DNA of 64,000 bases from Macrocybe gigantea (Eukaryota > Basidiomycota > Agaricomycetes > Agaricales > Callistosporiaceae): the NCBI GenBank assembly GCA_011319805.1, contig SJRY01000270.1, forward strand, positions 248,001-312,000, read 5' to 3'. Of the stretch, positions 19,101-30,618 are shown piece by piece (position 1 is the stretch's first letter; every line of letters starts with the position of its first letter). Below the pieces are notes generated by a model. It was not told where the DNA came from and did no database searches. It saw nothing but the letters and a program-made list of their open reading frames with translations. The translations under genes and the position numbers were made by a program.

Positions 19101-20088
19101 ATGCTATCATCGAGGGCCGTCTCACTCAGCATTCTCTCAGCTGCTCTGGTAACGGTCACAGTTACATCATGGGCAGTATGGAAAAATACTTCTCGCAGAA
19201 AAGAGACCGCTTTCGCCAAAAGGTGTGACTTATTCTCCAATTTCTAAGCCTCGGCAACGACATATATCTGAATAATGGCTTCCTGCCTCTCTTAGTAATT
19301 GGAGAACCCCGGAGCCACCTATGAGGAGGAGCAACAAATATGGAACGATTTAGAAGAGGTTTTCCATGAAAATGGACTGACGCTTTGGAGCAATCCTATT
19401 GCAAATGCCCTTCACAGTCCTAACTTCTCTTATCCTCTGTCAACGGGGTATAGTTATGCCCTACCCACCCGGACCATTCCACGTCGGCTAGGAAATGTCG
19501 GATGCCTGGGCACTTTCTATTACCAGGCTCGTATCTCTCTATGCTTTCTTGTTATTGTGTCCTTATCTCTTTCTATGTTAATCATTAGAATCCACTGTCA
19601 CGAATGGTGCGAACGCGAGACGGTCATGATCTCGTTGTTCGCGTGCTTGTAATTGGAAACCAAGGCCGAGAACAGTACAAGATCCTGAAGAAAATTGCTA
19701 CAGGAGAGAATAGCTTGTACAGCAATAACCACGTCCTTCCTATGTTTGGCGAATTTTATTTCGAAGATATCATTTTCGGTTAGGTTTGCCTCGGGCCCCA
19801 GAACTGGCCTCTGATCAGGCCGTACGATCCCCTCAAACTAGACGTCTGGCAGTTGGGATACAGTTTCACCGATTTCTCAGTAAGTAACAGTAGTACAGTC
19901 TTGCTCCCGCTCACATTACCCAGAGCACAATCCCGGCCATTGAGGAGATTTTGCAAGATATGACGCGTGACAATCCAGTCGAACGACCGGACGCTAAACA
20001 AGCATTGGATAGACTGGAAAAAGTGCTTCGTTCCATTGCCCCAGAATCACTCCTTATCGCTCCTATTGTGAATCTGCCATATTGGTAA
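19101..20088 (+). pseudogene. kinase-like family copy A, catalytic core deleted
   Basis: It starts with the family's N-terminal membrane anchor (MLSSRAVSLSILSAALVTVT, ATG 19101), followed by the conserved segments IWNDLEEVFHENGLTLW, YSYALPTRTIPRRLGNVG, LVVRVLVIGNQGREQYKILK and NSLYSNNHVLPMFGEF. After FEDIIFG at about 19780 the sequence jumps straight to the segment for subdomain IX (PLKLDVWQLGYSFTDF) and then the C-terminal part (TIPAIEEILQDM, ERPDAKQALDRLEKV). The catalytic HRD loop and the DFE motif are missing, so no kinase can be made. Exon-intron layout otherwise matches copy B. Confidence 0.75.
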
Positions 20089-20769
20089 AACCTGCATCCA
20101 CTCGAGATTGCGATCGGTTAGAGAAGCTTGCTGACCATTGTTGAGCAAATTTTTGCAGAGATATGAGCTCGAGTGCCGAAAATGCTGTGAACCCTACCTC
20201 AGAACATACGAGCTCTCACAAGTGCTTTTATATCCATGTAACGTGGACTTCCAAAGTTAGATTTTTTTTGTGGGACGGTCATGAGAGCAGACGATTCGAC
20301 TCATATCACGGTAAGTTCTCTGCAAAACGTGTGTCCCAATGACAATATCTGTCACAAGTCAACGCCTTCATAGCATGGGAGCCAGGGTTTTCTTGACGTT
20401 ATAGATCTGTTTAGCTATACTGACACTATGGAAGAATTATATCGCGACTGGCAAGAGCCCGCCAACCTGAACTGCTGTGAACAAGAATTCGAGACCGATT
20501 TGAGTCCCCATATAATGTCTTGAGAAAATAGTGACCTATGACTCGATGAGCACATTCTTACCATTCAGGATTATACAGGCTTGATTTCCATGCTGGTGAG
20601 AAAACCATGAGGTTGAAGAGCACTCGGTTTCTGATTCAACGCCCACTGTTCCTGGTTGGACTCGCATGTCCCCACAAGTGCTTGAAACTCCGCTGGTTCA
20701 TTACAAGCTTCGCCACAACCATTTCGGCAGTACAACTTGGTACAACTTGGGACTCTATAGTGGCGTACT
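20089..20769. other. intergenic, 5' flank of kinase copy B
   Basis: No gene. The stretch cgcccactgttcctggttgg near 20640 and cttgaaactccgctggttca near 20682 recur in altered form upstream of copy C (beyond the gypsy element) and at about 31385-31420. Confidence 0.45.
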
Positions 20770-22198
20770 ATGCCCCCATCTACAGCTATCTCGACCAGCA
20801 TTGTGGTGATTGTTCTGACGGCGGCTATGCTCTCGTCGTGGACATTCCACAGAATCTCTTCGCGTAGAAAAAGACAAGACCTTCGACAGAGGGTTGTGTC
20901 CAGTCTCCTTCCTATCGTTCTACTCGATTGACATTATATCTAGCTTCCTCCAAACCTTGATGTTTGGAGAATTCCAGGAGAGACTCGGGAGGCGCATGAA
21001 CAAATCTGGAATGATTTAGACTCAGTGTTCCGAAAGGGAGGGCTTACTCTCTGGCCTAGCGCCTTCTTGTCCACTCTCGAGTCTCCCGATCTGACCTATC
21101 TGGCGTCAAGTGGATATGGCTATGCTATTCCTGAGCGAACTGCTTCAGGCCGACTAGGACACGTTAGCCGACTTCGTCGATTTGCTTACACCGTTCGTGC
21201 TGAATCTGTATGTTCATATCCATTGTAATTAATGTTCGAATAGAATGCTCTCTCACGAGCTGCTCGTACACGCGAAGGCCTTGACGTCGTGGTTCGCGTG
21301 ATTGTCATTGGTAATGAGGGGCATGATCATCTCAAAATGCTCAGAAAAATTGCTACAGGGGAGAACAGCTTGTACAGCAATAATCATGTTCTTCCCATGT
21401 TTGCGGAATTCCGATTTGAAGACATCGTTTTTGGTGTTTTTCCGAAGGTAGGTGCCAGAATGAGTGAGGTTTACGATTCCTGGACCAAAAATTCTGTCGG
21501 AGACATTGTTTACATGATATCCCAAATGCTGGAGGTAAGTTGCACCATTCCCTTGAATCGCCTTGAATCGCCTGGTTAAAGCACCACTCAAGGCTCTCGT
21601 ATATATCCATGATTTGGGTATTGCGCATCGTGTAAGTACTTTGTACGCATTTCATCTTATAAGTACACATCTGAGTCTGTGAACTTTAAGGACGCGTTTC
21701 GTGACAATTTCATTGTCCAATGGCACCCGGAGTCCCTTTTGACGATGAAGACTTCACCCTCGCGTCCTCGAGTCTATCTGATTGACTTTGAGTTTGCTGT
21801 AGAATTTCCTCCGGATTGTCCTGAGACTGAGCGCGTCTCGGTGGGATACCCGCTTGGCGGCTCGGCCACTGATCCTGAGACTTATGCCCGCCCTCTCCCC
21901 CCGAGATCACGTCCGGAGAACCCTACAGCCCATTCAAATTAGACATTTGGCAATTGGGAAACAGTTTTTCGGATTTCAGTGTAGGTAATCCCAATTTGTT
22001 CGAGTGACATTCTCAGCTCATTGTCACCTCATTCAGAGCACAATTCCTGCGATCGATAAGATCTTGCGGGATATGACTGACATCGACGCTCTTCGAAGGC
22101 CGGACGCCAAACAAGCATTCGATCGAATAGAGGCCATTGTTCGATCTATGACACCAGAGTCACTTCTCATTGCGCCTGTCGTGACCCAAAGTTTATGA
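20770..22198 (+). CDS. kinase-like protein, copy B (best preserved)
   Basis: A membrane-anchored protein-kinase-like product. Exons are approximately 20770-20884, 20943-21140+ (to about 21189), 21244-21534, 21590-21631, 21691-21983 and 22037-22198. N-terminal anchor: SIVVIVLTAAMLSSWTFHRI. A conserved family segment follows (WRIPGETREAHEQIWNDLDS, GYGYAIPERTASGRLG). Kinase features are IAHRD split by an intron (HR|DAFRDN, catalytic Asp and Asn present), YLIDFEFAVEFP (Asp of subdomain VII kept, DFE instead of DFG) and FKLDIWQLGNSFSDF for subdomain IX. RRPDAKQAFDRIEAI near the end supplies the conserved Arg. A typical glycine loop and VAIK lysine are not obvious. The C6 run at 21897-21902 seems one base short; with it the reading continues. 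Boundaries are good to a few bases. Confidence 0.65.
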
Positions 22199-22463
22199 TA
22201 AAAGTTCAGACAGCATCATAGCCAGGGCGTCAGTTTTACCAGTCGTTAATTTTTCGTCTCCCATTCCCCCCGTACGACCTACTCCGTTCTAGCGATAGCG
22301 ATTTCACGTCTAGAGAGCACAGGTATTTGGACAAAACCTTTCAAGGACGAACTTCCTTGACTTGATGCTATTGTCGAACAGATACATCACCACCCTATGC
22401 CTCCGTTGGCAGAAGAGCTATTCTGTTAGATGCATACACTTAGCGCCTGGAACGACCATTGTA

Positions 22464-23102
22464 TCAGTAATTGAGGCACACCGTTCGGTCCTGGCGTTTA
22501 ATTTCCGAATAAAGCAATGTCAAGATCAAGAAAACTTCGTCTGCTAGTGCAGCACGCGCTATACGCAATACAGGGGTTTTGGCCTCGCTGAACAAGTGTG
22601 GGCGAAAAGGGACAGAGAATTCCGCGGCTAAGGAAGTTCCGTCATCCATGATGGCCTGATGATCGTTTGAAAATAAGAAAATGAACCAATGAGATTCTGC
22701 CGCTGACCTTCCAACCCTCGTGATGATACTCATAAAGATATTCTTTTCGCTGCTCTGACCATCTCCAAAATTGTTTCCTGAATGAAGAGGAGAGGACGTT
22801 CTTGAACCACAGGCGCAAGATCATATACAAGCAACTTACCTTTTGAACAGCCCTCCTTCAGTCCTCCGAATCTCCGATACCGGCCTTTTATGCCCTCCGA
22901 TCTCGATCATCTTCTCTCTCCAATGGATGATGCCCACCAAAGACGACTTTCCCGGGGCCGGATTCTCATCTCGTAGAACGGTAGTCTGACGACCCGTGAA
23001 ACCGCTGAATGTTGTTTTAACAGTATAAATTATGGAATCATCCCGCTCGATTTTGAGGGACGCGTTTAGAATGTTTGCTTTGTTGTCGAAATAGACGTCC
23101 AT
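22464..23102 (-). CDS. DUF6593 domain protein
   Basis: Three exons (minus): 23102-22840, 22777-22708, 22655-22464, giving 174 residues in frame. The family is common in Agaricomycetes and has an unknown role; it looks like a beta-rich, LURP-one/tubby-like fold. Visible features are the start MDVYFDNKANILNASL, IIYTVKTTFSGFTGRQTTVL, SSLVGIIHWREKMIEIGGH, WSEQRKEYLYEYHHEGWK, and the closing helix ARAALADEVFLILTLLYSEI typical of the family. The start is taken at the ATG of MDVYF; an upstream extension to about 23156 has no ATG. Confidence 0.8.
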
Positions 23103-23359
23103 GGGTCGTTTAGTTGGATTTCTGAGGTGAAGCTGATTGCACAAACGTTTGGTCACGATGCTTCTTGTCGACTTAATGTCAGCTCTCGATTGAAGAGACA
23201 GCGATATAAGCGATGATTGGATATTGTTAGGTTCTAGGGGGTTTTGAGGAATTGGATAAGACGAGACATTGTGTTCTGGCGCTCTTTGTGGATGACAAGA
23301 ATCCGAAGGCTTTCATGGTGAAAACATGGACAAATACGGATCTCTATTATCACAAACGC

Positions 23360-23667
23360 CTAGATGTACTCGTAACAAAGAGGGCGTCTCCGAATATCCA
23401 TCACATCTCTGATACGCAGAACCTCGGCCTCATCCACCATGTCTAAAGGAAAGTCAAGTGTGACGTTTTTGTACGGAGGTTCAACGGTACTACGACCGGA
23501 AATTTGGTACAGCCGCTTGGAGGCATCTTCTTGTTGCCAGAGCCACCAAATTCGGTCTAAATTCTCATGATGAAGGTAGAATAGTGGATCCGACAAAAGT
23601 AAAAACGGTGGTTGGTTGGCTACGCATGGGTGAGCACCAGTATTGACCATCACGGTTTCTAGACCGA
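23360..23667 (-). pseudogene. tyrosinase C-terminal (CuB) fragment
   Basis: Tyrosinases are binuclear copper enzymes of melanin formation. This single exon after a splice acceptor (CAG at 23668-23670) contains the CuB end of the family: DPLFYLHHENLDRIWWLWQQ, with HHxxxD, then SGRSTVEPPYKNVTLDFPLD and IRDVMDIRRRPLCYEY, ending at a stop at 23360. The CuA half and the rest of CuB are absent: just upstream lies the 3' end of another gene (23730). It is therefore a fragment left by rearrangement. Confidence 0.75.
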
Positions 23668-23729
23668 CTGAAAAAAAGATGTTTTTCACGAAAGATGGAC
23701 ACAATGCAATAAGTATCGAAGAATGAAAA

Positions 23730-25394
23730 TCACAGCTCCAACGTTACGGGCGACAATGAGCTCACAACGCCAACCGATCCCCTGTTCCTGCCTTCCTCGG
23801 ACCAGCTAACCGATCCCTCGACCTGGCTACGCCCAACGCGTCTCTCCACTACAGTGCGCCTCCTTCCACGCCCCGTGGGGTCTTCGTCATTCGACGCGTG
23901 CTGGAGGACATCCGGTGTCTTGAGCGAGGACTGCAGTCGGAACGTGCCCTCGTACGTCTTGTGCAACGAGACGCGTGCTGGAGCGATAGATGTCCTGGCA
24001 TTGAGGATGAGCTCCGAGTCGACGGGCGCTGTGGCAAAGTCTGCGTGTAACGGCCCGATTGAAGTGGTCGCGTCGACTTTGAACTTTCCGCCCGTGGTGC
24101 CTCCGGAGGCAGCTAGGCTGAGCGTCGCGTCTAAGGGACTGTGGGATGGCATGCGTCAACGTGCGGATATGAAGTAGTGAAGCGTTTCAGAGTTCTTACC
24201 CGTTTGGCCGCCCTCGACATCATTGGTCATCCCAACGTTGACCTTGATGTGACCATTTGAAGTGATGAGCTGCAGAGAAGAAGAAACATTAAAGGTGCCC
24301 TCGATCAAGTTGTTGCTCGTCTCAATGCGGCCGACATCCGCCAGCAACGACTGATCAAAGTATTCAGCAATGGAAAAAAAAAGGCAAGCAGCGGTGCACC
24401 GCACTCACCTGGGCACGAATCAACGCAATATCAGTCTTGAGGTTAATCGCGCCGAATCTGACTATGTCCTTTAGGTCCTGAATTTCATGGTGGAAAAGCG
24501 GCAAGTTGGTCTCAAAGTTTTTGACGTCTAGCACGGACGAGGGGCCTTCTCCTGCTGCCGGGAGAAATATCGTTGTTTCGAAGAAGACGTGCGCGCGCGG
24601 AAAGGTTCGTGGAGCCTAAAGCGATATCAGCCAGAGGGACGACACAAGCCTCACCGGCACAGAAAAATGAAAATACAAGGCGATGACTCACAAAGATCCC
24701 AACAAGCTTGCACCCTCTCCGCGGTCGACGGTGCAAGCTTTGATGTAGTCAATAGCAGACTCTTGTCTGTAAAGCGCGACGATGACGACCTCGACCGTGT
24801 CCTTGAGCTTGGGCGACTGCGTGACGACGAGCGATCCTGCCGCGGCCCCGCGCGACAACATCAAGAGGTTGACAGGCAGTTCAAATGACGTGTAGGCGGC
24901 GTACGGCTGATGATGTGGCCACCTGGTCCTGCTAGACGAGTGCAGGTGCGAGTGCTCGTGAATATGCTTGTGGGGCAGGTCCTCCCAGTCCTTGCATTCG
25001 TCTACGATGACGTCGGGCGGGATGGGGAACTCAGGGATCGGCGGCTCGTTTTGGAGCTAAAAAGAAATGTTCTTTTTAGTTCAAGAACAGACAACCATGG
25101 CATCGCCAGGAAGGGGGCATGACAACATACCTGGATAGCAGCGAAGTACTCGCCCAGACCGACGCGTATGAGGTGACTGATGAGATGAAAGCACAGGATA
25201 ATTAAAACGCCCGCAGTGATGCGCTTGAAGATTCGACGTCTCCTGCGGCGCCTCTCGTGCGGGTCGCAGCGATGAGGCCCGTGGCGTTCTACGGGCGCGA
25301 TCGCAATGGGCGAGACGTATTGCGGAGGCTGGTGCTCAGATGTGTGTGCCGTCTTGACGTCCATGCCGTCTCGGGGGGTTATGAGGTGCTTCAT
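23730..25394 (-). CDS. membrane protein with adhesin-like (DUF4097-type) repeats
   Basis: Five exons (minus): 25394-25131, 25056-24692, 24615-24409, 24350-24200, 24130-23730. The N-terminal segment is cytosolic and very basic (ERRRRRRRIFKRI), followed by one membrane span (ITAGVLIILCFHLISHLI). The extracellular part has a His-rich stretch (HKHIHEHSHLHSSSR), then a beta-helix-like region with repeats of the form xLxTSNGxI: IETSNNLIEGTFNVSSSLQL, ITSNGHIKVNVGMTNDV, FKVDATTSIGPLHADFA. It ends SSLSPVTLEL. This type of protein is frequent in Agaricomycetes, without a known function. The G-run at 24713-24715 seems one base short; with it the model is 463 codons and open. Confidence 0.75.
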
Positions 25395-26358
25395 GGCCGA
25401 TACTTACAAGAGAAGCGAACTAGAGAAAGAAAAAAAAACATACTAGTCGCGTTTATAAATCTGAGATCGGGCAAGTGGAGCTCGGCCGTGCGTTCTGTGA
25501 TCTTGTCAGAGCGAAAAAAAAAGAGCGCCTGACAAGGTGACGCTTCGAAATTCGAATTGCAAAGAGGAAGTCACTGTTTCCTTGAAATTTTAAGCAATCA
25601 TATGTGACTCGTTGGCGTCTGTGTCCGACTCTGTGCGTAGTTGGCATGTGCTGCCCCGCAAGAGATTGCAGGTTATAATATGTTGAGGCCCAAAATTGGA
25701 ATTTCCACGAAAGGTAGGGATGACTGCTGTGCAGCAGAACGGTCAGGTACGTCCTTTGTTCTTTGCCTTAAACAAATGAGCAGAGCTGTCTAGAACGACT
25801 CGGTCATCCTTTCCATCATCAGGTTATGTAGCACATGACGAGGAGGCATGTTTGGACGAGGTTGTGCAACATCTTTTTGTACTCTCAAGTCCATCCCCTG
25901 GCCTCTCGGAGATATGATGCATATTGGAGCCGAGACATTAGAGCTTGCTAACAGACAGCCTCGAAATTTCCCGGCATCGGAAACGATGGCAAATGTAGGA
26001 GGTTTGTTGGTCGTCTTCAACGTTGAAAGTGATGCCAAGGATCCGTACTCTTGTTGAAACATGATACGGTGAGTCGTCGGCAGCCGTCTTGCAATGCTGT
26101 TTCAAAGAAGCTCACAAATAGTCCGTTAGATCACTTGGATCATTGATTCCCGAACGCAGTTTTTGTCATTCCAAGGGTGCTACTGTTGAGATGCTCATTC
26201 CACCCGTGACTACCACCGTATTGCAATCTTTTGCCACGCAGGTATCACTGATCCGAAGACTATGCATTTTCCTCGACGGCGAGAGTGTCGCGCTCTCGAG
26301 GCCCTACTAAAGGGCGAGTCTCCAGTCTCGATTCCGTAAGCGGCGCTCTCAGTGCACC
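25395..26358. other. intergenic, no gene recognised
   Basis: A 90-codon minus-strand frame (25790-26062) and its antisense partner have no family features. A-runs at 25430 and 25515. Confidence 0.45.
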
Positions 26359-26906
26359 ATGAGATACTTGTCAAGGTTTGACACGATTCATCCTGGGAGC
26401 AAACCCCACCGCTCACTAACCAACCAAACTAACAGTCTCCTCTCCCTCGTCGCGTTGCCCTTTGCGTCTGCGCTGGTGATGCAGATCCCGACCAACCCCG
26501 TGTCAGGCGGGATAACAGACATCCTGTGGACGAACGAGGTGCGCGACCCGCCGACGTGGTCGCTCTTCCTGATGGACTCGCGGGATGCATTCGGGCTGCG
26601 GGCGATCCTGGGCGAGTATGTCGACCCCGCGCCAGAGCGGCTCACGAATATACAGCTGCCGATCATGGAACCTGGGTGAGTATGCTCAAGTGCTTGGTCG
26701 GTCGTTGGAGGACGGTGATAGCTGATTAGCGGATGCCTCATGCTTGCGTTTATTGCGTCAGGGATTACTACATCCTCAAAGCCGTGAACGTTTCGTGAGT
26801 ACAGTGCTGTGTCAGTGGGACTTGAATTGCAATGCTGAACTTGGTTATTCTCCACAGCAATGTTGATATGGCCATTGCATGGAGTCCGAAATTTTCAATT
26901 CCTTGA
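26359..26906 (+). CDS. Kre9/Knh1-like secreted protein (Ser-Thr-rich GPI-anchored family)
   Basis: Four exons: 26359-26375 (17 nt), 26436-26675, 26762-26794 (33 nt), 26858-26906; 112 residues, in frame. A signal peptide is formed across the first junction (MRYLSSLLSLVALPFASAL). The mature part has one Ig-like Kre9/Knh1 N-terminal domain: the opening PTNPVSGGITDILWTNE, then DPPTWSLFLMDS, LPIMEPGDYYILKAVNVSN and the closing AIAWSPKFSI. The family works in cell-wall beta-glucan or surface proteins. This protein is short, ending right after the domain, with no Ser/Thr tail or GPI signal. Confidence 0.75.
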
Positions 26907-27295
26907 GATTAACAATAAAGTAAACTAGTACTGTAAAGGTATATACGTATATGTCTTGTAGAACGCCACGGTTTTGGTGAAATGGAAGATATGTTATATC
27001 GTCACGGTTTACTCGCACCTTCATGAACAACTAAGGTAAGTTATCATGCGAAGGCTGTGTTGGGCTTGTCGTGATGCTCGATGCCTTGCCTCCATAATTA
27101 CTCCGGTTCGACTATCAATGTCGACAAGTCGTTGCCATTCACAGACTTTCTCAAGAACGCTTTGACGTTCCTTCAGACTTGGTCTGTCGCTGACCGTCTT
27201 AAAAATAGAGCACAGATCAGCAGGTGAATTCTCCAAAGGACTGCCAGAGACAGCAAAAAAAGTACTTAGACATCTGGCCCTGTTACTATTGAGGC
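26907..27295. other. intergenic, no gene recognised
   Basis: Only short frames without family features. Confidence 0.5.
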
Positions 27296-27665
27296 GTGTC
27301 GACCCGGAGCGTCACGGGACCTGTCATGTTTGGCCGCGGGCGCGATCAACCCGGCATCCTCATCGAGCCCAAGGCTGAAATATGCCATCGACGTCGCGGA
27401 CCAAACCCAGCTCGCCAGTCTGCGCAACAAACTCTGGTGAACACTTGCACTGCACTGATACGTCGATGGCGCCTTCCTGACGGATGCTACTCTTCGTTAG
27501 GCCCATCGTCGAGCAGGCGAACAAGGTCGCGCCGACATTCAGCCGCGTCTTCAAGGCGGTGATCCTGTTCACATCTCCCGACAAGCCCCTCGCACGTGCA
27601 GGCAAGGGCACCGGCACGTGCAAGGCGTCGCTCAAGTCGTACGACGAGGAGATGAAGCTTTGTAA
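27296..27665 (+). pseudogene. NRPS-like/aryl-acid reductase adenylation-domain fragment
   Basis: The C-terminal piece of an AMP-binding (adenylation) domain as in Agaricomycete NRPS-like reductases: GRGRDQPGILIEPKA, then in another frame YAIDVADQTQLASLRNKLW. An intron (about 27438-27501) follows, then PIVEQANKVAPTFSRVFKAV, KPLARAGKGT with the conserved catalytic-lysine region, and ASLKSYDEEM. The expected VQRK after KGT reads GTCK. A one-base shift separates the first two parts. The N-terminal domain and any reductase domain are missing, so it is a remnant. Confidence 0.65.
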
Positions 27666-27914
27666 GTCCAACCGCAAAAAGAAATCGTTCACTGCATGCA
27701 TGTGTGAAACGAACGGCGTTTTCTGCGTCCGGCGATTTGTTCGAGCAAGGATTCAACAGCTGCATACACAACCTAACCTCCACACACCGCTCACCGTGCA
27801 CTGTTTGATGTATGACATTCGCGCCGGTGCGAGGAGTCATAACTGGTTCACCAAAGCCGGTAAGAGGAAGAAGCCTCGATTCATCTTGTTACCCGGTCTT
27901 GAATCGATTTTCCA

Positions 27915-28094
27915 GGGACGCTGAAGATCGACACGGCATACTACCCAGAAACACTAGAATTTATTCTCAGGGGCAAGGTTGATGACGAGCAGATCGTCAA
28001 CGCAGCTGCGTTTCTCCACGCCTGCCTACAGATACGCCCAGGAGATCGTACTCCAGTTCAAAAGATGATTGATCATCCATGGTTCACAAGCTAA
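27915..28094 (+). pseudogene. C-terminal fragment of an SRPK-like kinase
   Basis: After a splice acceptor at 27914 a frame runs to TAA with features of the end of SR-protein kinases: LKIDTAYYPETLEFILRGK and AAFLHACLQIRPGDRTPVQK, then MIDHPWFTS, matching the PxDR...HPWL end of the kinase fold. No catalytic part lies upstream; the NRPS-like fragment is there instead. Confidence 0.6.
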
Positions 28095-28236
28095 ATTATC
28101 CTATTTTGGCTATTTTTTTTGCATATTAAGAGACTATACATGAAATACCTTCGTAGGAGGGCACGCAACAATCTAATTTTTTTGGTTCCTGATCTGAAAA
28201 GGAGCGAAAATGACAGCATGCCGTCTCCGCACGTCT

Positions 28237-29763
28237 TCATGCCTTAACCTTGAGCGTCTCTACAATGCTAACTTCTTCCGATTCCTCGTCCTGTTTCTCA
28301 ATCCACAAGTCGGCCGATTCCACGGCCTCATTCACGGACGCACACGTCGGGGCCTTCTGCCACGCGACGAACAGCTGAGGCTGGTACATCAGCTTGGCGC
28401 ACTGCAGAATCGGGTACGTCTCCAACAGCCGATGGATAAACATCTTCGCGGACAAGTTCCTCCACGAGGCCGTGAGTCGCGGCAGGCCCATCTGCACCGT
28501 GAGCTGGATGCTCGAAAGCTTCTTGTGGACGCGCGCCATGTTGAGGGCGTAGCTCAAGTCGTGGATGTCGACGCCGAGGCAGGAAATGGCGAGGTGACGC
28601 AGAGAAGGGAAAGAGTCGTGAACGGTGCGCAGGAGGCCGCCATCAAGATGGTGCACTTTGAACTTGAGCGAATGGATCTCGTCCGTCTCCAGTGCGGACA
28701 AAGTCTCCGAGAGGTCTGTGGGCTGGCAAGACGACGTCATCTCAATCCTAGTCACAGGGCGGTCTTTCGCGAACACAGGGATATAGGAGTGGGGCCCACG
28801 GAAGCATTCCAATTTGGGGAGGACATCCGGTGGTAGAGTGAAGTTCAGGGACGGAATGGTGTAGTTTCCAGAGACCAGACGCAGAGACAACTCACGCAGA
28901 TGGGAGAACCGATCCAGGACAGAAATAAAGTCAGGCGATGTGACGCAGCTCACGGGTATGTCGAGAGTCGAAAGAAGCTCAAGCTTGGTAGGCTGTCGAG
29001 CCAGCGCATCGATAATGTCGTTTCCTGGTCCTACAAAGATGCGTTTCATATATTTTGAGCCTAGAACGGCGGACAACAATGGAAGGGAGGCATGATCATC
29101 AAGAGAGGTAAACGGTGCGTCGACCACCAGACTTTCGAGCTGCATGAGAGACAGATCGGGGATCGAAGTAGAAGCTACGCAGCATGAATGCAACTCGAAA
29201 TGGTTCAAAAGAAATTGATGTTGAAGAGTGGCCAAACGTCGAGGTGAGAACGTGATGCTGTGGCAAACCAGCCGTTTTAGGGTAGTAAGGCGAGGAAGGA
29301 CGTTGAAGACGCAGTCGATCATTTCTTCTATGACTTGATGTACTTGCAGGGACGTCTGAGAGTCAGCGTTGGTGAGCGTAGGACGCTCTGGTATGATTCG
29401 CAGTTCTTCAATAGACGCTGAGATGTGAGGGAGGTCCAAAGCCATAATCCGGGAATTGAACTCGGAGACACCGGGATAGATGTTGTCAACGAGGAGAGCT
29501 TTGGAGGACGAGACCCGAGGCCGAACAACGAACGCCTTGAACAAGAATGGTTGAGCGATCCATCTGAGCGGGCGACAGGTCAGCGCTACGGCCTGGATGG
29601 TGTCAGCGGGCACACGGAGGAGCACATCGAGCCAGAGTTCTGTTGGCAATCGGATGTTATGCTCGGTGCGGAGGGTTTGATCCGCCCCGGCTGGATTTGG
29701 TTCGGCCGGAAAGGTCGTCAAGCTTGACATCGTTTCGACGATGTCCATGGACAGAGTCTGCAT
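28237..29763 (-). CDS. F-box/LRR protein, single exon, 508 residues
   Basis: The N-terminal F-box lies near residues 37-80: IRLPTELWLDVLLRVPADTI, then ALTCRPLRWIAQPFLFKAFV. The rest is Leu-rich: FNVLPRLTTLKRLVCHSIT, LSLMQLESLVVDAPFTSLD, FSHLRELSLRLVSGNYTIPS and SFPSLRHLAISCLGVDIHDL. The acidic C-terminus ends EETLKVKA-like (VSIVETLKVKA). It is a likely substrate adaptor of an SCF ubiquitin ligase, by family. The frame is intact, with no introns. Confidence 0.8.
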   Translation of the reverse strand: MQTLSMDIVETMSSLTTFPAEPNPAGADQTLRTEHNIRLPTELWLDVLLRVPADTIQAVALTCRPLRWIAQPFLFKAFVVRPRVSSSKALLVDNIYPGVSEFNSRIMALDLPHISASIEELRIIPERPTLTNADSQTSLQVHQVIEEMIDCVFNVLPRLTTLKRLVCHSITFSPRRLATLQHQFLLNHFELHSCCVASTSIPDLSLMQLESLVVDAPFTSLDDHASLPLLSAVLGSKYMKRIFVGPGNDIIDALARQPTKLELLSTLDIPVSCVTSPDFISVLDRFSHLRELSLRLVSGNYTIPSLNFTLPPDVLPKLECFRGPHSYIPVFAKDRPVTRIEMTSSCQPTDLSETLSALETDEIHSLKFKVHHLDGGLLRTVHDSFPSLRHLAISCLGVDIHDLSYALNMARVHKKLSSIQLTVQMGLPRLTASWRNLSAKMFIHRLLETYPILQCAKLMYQPQLFVAWQKAPTCASVNEAVESADLWIEKQDEESEEVSIVETLKVKA

Positions 29764-30618
29764 GACAAGTCAGAAATGTGTCTTCTTCTGAAAGTCAGAC
29801 ATGTCATCACTGAGCAGGACCGACAAAGAGTCTTGGGGCGTTACGGACTATGTTGTTACGATGATACCTAGGTCAGAGCGTCATTCAACCATCTGGGGCA
29901 GAAAAAACAGATAAAGAGAAGACTACGCACGAGAACGGTCGCAAGAGCAGCTGGAGTTTTTCACCAACATGAGTTCCGTCCGACGATATTTATACAAGAG
30001 AGAAAGTGCCACGACAGTGACGCCGCTTTGGGTATATTTGTTTGCTCTTCGACACGATGATGTTATTTCACGACAACATTGCAGCCTTGGCAGGGCTTTT
30101 CAGGTTTTCGCCGCTGCGTTTCTCTGCCAATCTGGACCGCTCGCGACATGTCCATTGGTCACGTTTATGTGCTTCTTAGGGGAATTTTCTATTAAGCAGA
30201 TTTGCAAATGGCCATGGCCTTATTCACGGATTTCCTGAGGGGACGGAGCTTGCGCGTTTGTAACATCTTTCATTTGATGAACACGACTTGACTGATGATG
30301 TTCCTGCTAGCCCTCGCGTCTTTCCGAAATCCTTGTCACTTGCACCCCAAAATTCCGGATCTTGACTGTGCGGGCAAACAGTCGGATCTTTCTCGTTTCC
30401 ACAGCACTGAGCTCCAACGTGTATAACGAGATGGACGAATGTCATGAAGCGCCTTACGTTGCACTCTCTTCCCAAGGCTAACCGTCACCCAATGTTACCA
30501 GTTTTTGTTTCAGATCATGAAAGAAGCAGGCTCGGCTAAACGGTTTCGTCTGTTTTCCAATGAATGATCACATGAAAACGCTCATGTTTCTTTACGTTTA
30601 TAGTACATACGACTCATG
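29764..30618. other. intergenic, no gene recognised
   Basis: Only short, unrelated frames. Confidence 0.5.

Noticed and set aside
24512..25122. Plus-strand frames opposite the adhesin-like gene
   Set aside because: Antisense shadows of a GC-rich minus-strand gene with a good exon model.
28210..28836. 208-codon plus-strand frame
   Set aside because: Antisense of the intact F-box/LRR gene at 28237-29763.
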